This document shows positions 8,040 to 11,958 of a stretch of 11,958 bases of DNA, piece by piece (position 1 is the first letter of the stretch; each line of letters begins with the position of its first letter). Below the pieces are notes generated by a model. It was not told where the DNA came from. It made no database searches and saw only the letters and a list, made by a program, of their open reading frames with translations. A program made the translations under genes and the position numbers. This DNA comes from Zancudomyces culisetae (taxonomy: Eukaryota; Kickxellomycota; Harpellomycetes; Harpellales; Legeriomycetaceae). The stretch spans positions 1-11,958 of the forward strand of contig LSSK01000365.1 of assembly GCA_001969505.1 (NCBI GenBank). The letters are read 5' to 3'.

Positions 8040-8057
8040 ATCGTACAGTAGTACGAT
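8040..8057. promoter_or_regulatory. Inverted repeat upstream of the transporter gene (distal)
   Basis: ATCGTAC and GTACGAT form a perfect 7-bp inverted repeat around AGTA, about 285 bp before the transporter ATG. It is followed by a run of seven T. Two GATA tetramers lie just upstream at 8012-8020. It may be a binding site for a dimeric regulator or a minor hairpin. Confidence 0.35.
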
Positions 8058-8250
8058 GATCGTTTTTTTGTTGTCATAAGACTACTAAGTTAACCGAGTG
8101 AAATCTGTGCTGATTGTCACGTTTCATGATTCATTTGAAACAACTTTGTGATGTTAGAAAAATACTTCAAATAGTTAGGAATTTTTGGCACGTTTCAAGA
8201 TTACTATTTCTGTGACAACTAATTTTTACATTTAACGCAATAAATACTCT

Positions 8251-8273
8251 GTACATCCCTGCTGTAGATGTAC
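8251..8273. promoter_or_regulatory. Inverted repeat upstream of the transporter gene (proximal)
   Basis: GTACATC and GATGTAC form a perfect 7-bp inverted repeat around a 9-nt centre (CCTGCTGTA), 67 bp before the ATG. Like the distal repeat it contains GTAC in each arm. At this distance it would lie in the core promoter or in the 5' leader. Confidence 0.4.
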
Positions 8274-8340
8274 TGCCAGTTACTCTAACTAAATATTATC
8301 AAATCAAAACTAAAAAGAAAGCAGCACAAAAGACAAAAGA

Positions 8341-9807
8341 ATGGATAATCTTGGTGAAAAAGAAAGGGGAAGCCAGTCTAGTCTCAGAGATCAGAAGGAT
8401 AGATATGACGTAAATAAGGTCATAGCATTAACAACAGAAGAAGAGAGTATAATTAAAAAGGCTCGAAGAAAAATAGATATTCGCATCCTGCCCATCATGT
8501 ACCTGTTGTACCTTTCAGGTGCTATGGACAGGTCCAATGTAGGAGCAGCAATGGTCAATGGTATGATTGAAAGGTTAAACCTCACATATTCTCAGCAAGG
8601 AAGTGTTAATTCACTGTTTTTTATCACGTACATATTGATGGAGCCATTTGCAAACATGATTCTGAAAAGAACACGACCATCATTTTGGTTTCCATTTATT
8701 GGGATTGCGTGGTCAATAACGTGTATGTGTATGGCGGCTGCCAAGAATGCTGGACAAGCAATACTCATTAGGCTGATTCTGGGTCTAGTTGAGTCCGGAT
8801 TTACACCAGGAATGATTACATACTTGGGGTACTGGTATACACGCGAGGAGCTGGGTCCTCGCATGTCTGTCATGTTTTCAGCACTCCCAGCATCTGGAAT
8901 CGTCAATTTGTTGTATGGTGCGTTTGTCCTGATACGTGTAGGAAACCTGGCCCCATACCAGCCAATTTTTATTTTTGGTGGAATGATCACATTTATTATT
9001 GCTATTGCATCCATTTTTGTGATTAAGGACTATCCAGAACGTGCAAAATTTTTAACGAGTACCGAACAGAGCCTAGTAATCAAGCGAATCAATGCCAGCC
9101 AGGGCAGTGCTGAAAAATCTAGAATAACCATTAGAACCATCCTTGGTACCATTCTTGACTGGAAGGTTTGGGTATTTGCTCTTCTCAATCTGTCCCGAAG
9201 CTATATACTTTACGTTATGGGTTTTGTTGGTCCAAGCATCATCAAATCATTTGGATTTTCAAGCGCAACATCCACATTTTTGTCCAGCTTGGTGTCGATA
9301 ACCGGCACAGTCAGTGCAATCGCTTTTGCGTTTCTCTTTCAAAGCACACCCTACTTTATCAGGGTTCTAACTCTAGACATTCTGTCTGTAGTCTGTTTTG
9401 CTGTCGTTGCGTACACTAGAAACAAGGTCCTCCGACTAGTATTTATTTCTATTCTGGGCATCCCATTGTATGCAGCCATTCCTACCGCAATGAGTTGGAT
9501 GTCAGTAAACGCTGGCAGTACACAAAAGCGTGCATTGAAGTCGGCCCTGTTTGTAATGATTGGTTCAATTGCTGGTATTATTTCGCCCTATCTTTTTACA
9601 ACTGCAACCGCGCCGAAGTATACTTCAGGCTATGCGTTTGCATTTGGACTATATGGGGTTTCAGTTGTTTTAACTTTATTGCTTGCTTTTAGTCTTAATC
9701 GCATGAACAAGAATAAGGACATGAATCCACAAGATGTATCACATTTGAGCCCGGAAGAGCAGCGAGCCATGCACGATTACCATCCAAATTTTCGTTATAT
9801 GCTGTGA
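8341..9807 (+). CDS. MFS permease, allantoate/nicotinate (Dal5/TNA1-like, anion:cation symporter) family
   Basis: This 488-residue plasma-membrane transporter probably imports an organic anion such as a carboxylate, vitamin or ureide by proton symport; the substrate cannot be read from the sequence. About 12 membrane segments fall near 49-63, 88-108, 115-133, 139-157, 175-197, 207-228, 273-295, 306-330, 342-358, 362-383, 400-422 and 431-452. A long hydrophilic loop divides the halves. Family marks are KIDIRILPIMYLLYLSGAMD then RSNVG (44-68), RLILGLVESGFTPGM (144-158), GYWYTREELGPRMS (163-176), WMSVNAGSTQKRALKSAL (386-403) and the C-terminal HPNFRYML. Length is normal for the family and both tails are cytosolic. 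The start has a good context (AAAGAATGG). The gene is intronless, unlike the spliced gene at the left. It stands alone, so context does not suggest a substrate. Confidence 0.95.
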   Translation: MDNLGEKERGSQSSLRDQKDRYDVNKVIALTTEEESIIKKARRKIDIRILPIMYLLYLSGAMDRSNVGAAMVNGMIERLNLTYSQQGSVNSLFFITYILMEPFANMILKRTRPSFWFPFIGIAWSITCMCMAAAKNAGQAILIRLILGLVESGFTPGMITYLGYWYTREELGPRMSVMFSALPASGIVNLLYGAFVLIRVGNLAPYQPIFIFGGMITFIIAIASIFVIKDYPERAKFLTSTEQSLVIKRINASQGSAEKSRITIRTILGTILDWKVWVFALLNLSRSYILYVMGFVGPSIIKSFGFSSATSTFLSSLVSITGTVSAIAFAFLFQSTPYFIRVLTLDILSVVCFAVVAYTRNKVLRLVFISILGIPLYAAIPTAMSWMSVNAGSTQKRALKSALFVMIGSIAGIISPYLFTTATAPKYTSGYAFAFGLYGVSVVLTLLLAFSLNRMNKNKDMNPQDVSHLSPEEQRAMHDYHPNFRYML

Positions 9808-11372
9808 TAAAAAATTGAAGGATTTTTTTTCTATTTAATAATGCTAAGAGGTCTATTATTTATTCTCTACTCCATTTTTATATTACACATAGTTTGTATA
9901 AGAATAATGGATCTTTAATACACTAATATTTGCATTTCTCAACGGTTATTGCAGTTACAGCAACATTATTTTACAGATCGATAACCAGTCTTGTACTACT
10001 GAAGTTGACTATACAAAAATAGTTGGACTTTATTCATATGGTTTGATTATTGTACCAATTTAATCAATGATCAATAAATATTTCTAACTACCAAATATTT
10101 CCCTAATTACACGCGACCCACAGTATTTATATTTATACTTCCTCTGCGATGAGTATTCACATCCCTCTTCTACGCAAAATATTATCACTATTCTACTGAA
10201 TGATTTTGAATTAAATGCTAAAGACTATCAGTGATATATTCATTATTTACTTTTAGACCCTGAAAATCAAGTGTTTCAGAATCCCAATATTTCCTGAGTT
10301 GACATCTTTTTCATCAAGAAATATGCAATGTACAATGGTTTTTCAACTTTTGCAAGATAGATAATTAATCTATCTATAACACTACCACCACCACTAAGAC
10401 ATTCATATAGTATTGTAAGTTGTTTATAGATGTGTTCAATTCGATAACTACAGTTAGATTCATCATTTTGAGTATTTCACATTATACTTTCATCTTCCAC
10501 TAATTATATAAATTTACACCATTCATTTCAAAAAAAAGGCTAGTATCGCCTTTCAGAATATTTTTAAGCATAGATACATAAAAATTAACAGTTCTCTTAG
10601 TATACACCAGATATTTTGTAAGAGCATTACATTATTATCCGAATGGTTATAGTTGACAAAATAATGTTAGCACTAGTACTCCAGTTGCTTATCCCAATCA
10701 CAAGAATAAAAATTATCAATAAACTTTATACAACGTAGAGTAAAATTATAGTTTTCTGATGATTCTAGCACACCTCAGTATAAAAATAGCATATGGTACT
10801 TAGATGATGAAGATATAATACATACCCCTGCCTTATAAACTAGCTCATGGGTTCTATAAAATATAAATATTTCAGTCAACACATTAGCACAAAAGTTGTT
10901 TATTTTCAAACATGTCATTTTTGTCACGCCTTTTAATTCGAGCTATTTCCGTTTGAATAGTTATATAACAATATATCTGTAGTCCAACCTATTTACTCTG
11001 TAGGAATATTGTTTGGTTGTCAGACTAAACGTATTTTGTTTTTCAATTAATAGGTGTTGATTACTTGAAATGTAGTATCGCAACCAGGATTATCCAAATT
11101 AAATGCCACAAAGTAGTTTGCCAACCCTTATAAATATCTCGATCAAGAACCATTCAATAAACGCCCAATACCTATAATTGAGATCGAAATTGCCAGTTTA
11201 TGTTTGATGAAAGATAAGGAACTGGAACGTCCATCCGTTGTCAATTTGATTAAACTTTTTTTGTAAATGTCCATTTAAGTGATTATACACGAAAAAGACA
11301 TAAATTGCACCAAGCGTGGTGTATCACAATACAACACTACCGCTTTTCACCTACTAGTTTAGGTAGAGCTCT
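9808..11372. other. AT-rich intergenic region, no gene seen
   Basis: These 1565 bases separate the 3' ends of the transporter and the acetyltransferase, which converge. No open frame of about 60 codons or more is present on either strand, and I could not assemble exons. It holds many short A/T runs, one 8-bp inverted repeat (10355-10375) and a small ACCTA/TAGGT hairpin at 11349-11364 just after the acetyltransferase stop. For two genes meeting tail to tail the gap is unusually long, so an RNA gene or a decayed element could be hidden here. Confidence 0.5.
10355..10375. repeat. 8-bp inverted repeat with GATA motifs
   Basis: AGATAGAT and ATCTATCT form perfect 8-bp arms around AATTA. Each arm carries a GATA tetramer. 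In fungi GATA factors control nitrogen genes, but this site lies between the 3' ends of two genes, so a promoter role is unlikely unless an unseen transcript starts here. Confidence 0.6.
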
Positions 11373-11958
11373 TTACTCCAAGTGCAACCATTCTATAAGC
11401 TCTTTTTTCAAGTACGAATTCCATTGAGTTTCATAAATGGCATATTCGTAACTATCTACGTAATGGTTTTCTGAAACGAGCACCTTTGAAAATACATTTT
11501 CTATAGATACTTTTGCAACCTTCTCCAGCCATTTCCGCATCGGCACGTTATCTTCAGTAGTTATAAATACAACTTTGTGAAGTTTTAAGAAGTCAAAGCT
11601 CGTCTGTAGACAGTAGTAGATTGCTTCGCTCCCATATCCACCTTTCCATAGTCTATAATCCAAACCTATCCCAACCTCAGCATTAGATGATTTTAGATCA
11701 ATCTCTTTAAGACCACAATTCCCAACTATTACAAAATCCTCGTCAATACCGTTTGTTCCCGCTTTTAGTATCTCTTCTTTGTTGAATTTGTTTGCAAGAT
11801 TACCTAAATTGTTCACAGTAATTGCAATTGCAAAAGACAAGTCCTCACCAAGTGCATTTAGTTTTTCTCTATTCTTTCTTCTTTCTGCAACATCTTCTAG
11901 CGACCAACCCTCTCGAGCCTTAGCCATGAACATTAAATACTTCATTGTTTCAGGACAA
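11373..11958 (-). CDS. GNAT-family N-acetyltransferase (RimJ/RimL type), N-terminus outside the window
   Basis: The enzyme should transfer acetyl from acetyl-CoA to an amine; the substrate is unknown. The frame stays open from the ATG at 11945 to the window edge, reading CPET before MKYLMF. In Acetyltransf_3-type proteins this segment is usually DPExMKYL, an internal position after the first beta strand, so the ATG at 11945 is almost certainly internal and the gene continues to the right. Counting from that Met, the acetyl-CoA loop is LWKGGYGSEA (99-108), preceded by the strand AEVGIGLDYR. The later family signature NVPMRKWLEKV is at 133-143, and the final strand with a conserved Tyr is SYEYAIYETQW (165-175). 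A loop at 46-70 (LGNLANKFNKEEILKAGTNG) is longer than in bacterial RimL. It ends with TAA at 11375-11373. Confidence 0.85.
   Translation of the reverse strand, partial: CPETMKYLMFMAKAREGWSLEDVAERRKNREKLNALGEDLSFAIAITVNNLGNLANKFNKEEILKAGTNGIDEDFVIVGNCGLKEIDLKSSNAEVGIGLDYRLWKGGYGSEAIYYCLQTSFDFLKLHKVVFITTEDNVPMRKWLEKVAKVSIENVFSKVLVSENHYVDSYEYAIYETQWNSYLKKELIEWLHLE

Larger units (their letters stand above)
6212..8340. other. Long AT-rich intergenic region upstream of the transporter
   Basis: About 2.1 kb without a convincing gene. Weak candidates are: a plus frame at 7749-7952 (67 residues, hydrophobic, MSHVMQNDSEV start); a minus frame at 7160-7366 (68 residues) whose first 28 residues resemble a signal peptide; directly abutting it, a minus frame without ATG at 7522-7367 containing CCSYCGGTAKKRQQYY; and a 37-codon minus frame near 6948-6838 ending at a donor-like GTACTT. 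In DNA this AT-rich, frames of this size occur by chance, and I cannot link any of them into a spliced gene. Short palindromes occur at 7088-7100 (CTCGA-ATA-TCGAG) and 7398-7413 (GTTGGC-TTTG-GCCAAC). Confidence 0.45.

Noticed and set aside
8391-9692. Overlapping frames on both strands within the transporter gene
   Set aside because: The transporter frame carries all family motifs along its whole length, so the others are shadows.
10757-10815. TGATGA motifs suggesting a C/D-box snoRNA
   Set aside because: No CTGA D box at a suitable distance and no terminal stem. The CGATGAG near 10147 with CTGA near 10196 also lacks flanking pairing.
1-11958. CRISPR arrays, insertion sequences, LTRs, bacterial operons or phage genes
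   Set aside because: No spaced direct repeats, no long terminal repeats, no transposase or reverse transcriptase motifs in any frame examined. Gene content and splice signals are eukaryotic.

Overview
The window looks like nuclear DNA from an AT-rich fungus, possibly an early-diverging lineage. It carries a eukaryotic translation initiation factor (eIF2 gamma), an intronless fungal-type Dal5/TNA1-like permease, a class II tRNA-Ser without CCA encoded, short GT-AG introns and AATAAA signals. The eIF2 gamma is compact (449 residues) and lacks the long acidic N-terminus of budding yeast Gcd11. The species cannot be fixed from this window; the lineage is an inference.

Layout. Bases 1-184 hold a plus-strand open frame cut by the window edge, of uncertain status. 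Bases 774-3156 (minus) hold a gene that is invisible as one open frame. I reconstruct it as eight exons joined by seven GT-AG introns with matching phases, giving a 526-residue helical protein of unknown family. It has a 37-nt microexon and a duplicated ILNLWRK motif. Next upstream on the same strand, and pointing the same way, is the eIF2 gamma gene (3489-4838), with a probable spliced, CAA-rich 5' leader reaching to about 5160. A tRNA-Ser(AGA) lies at 6130-6211 (minus). After about 2.1 kb of AT-rich DNA without a convincing gene comes a plus-strand major facilitator transporter of the allantoate/nicotinate permease type (8341-9807), with two perfect inverted repeats upstream. A further 1.56 kb appears non-coding. 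The right end (11373-11958, minus) is a GNAT-family N-acetyltransferase whose true N-terminus lies outside the window.

The genes look like independent eukaryotic transcription units: a housekeeping translation factor and tRNA, a nutrient permease, an acetyltransferase and an unknown protein. I see no cluster with a shared pathway, no transposon, no CRISPR array and no phage feature. The most rewarding item is the spliced unknown gene. Its repeated tryptophan motif suggests a helical-repeat scaffold.
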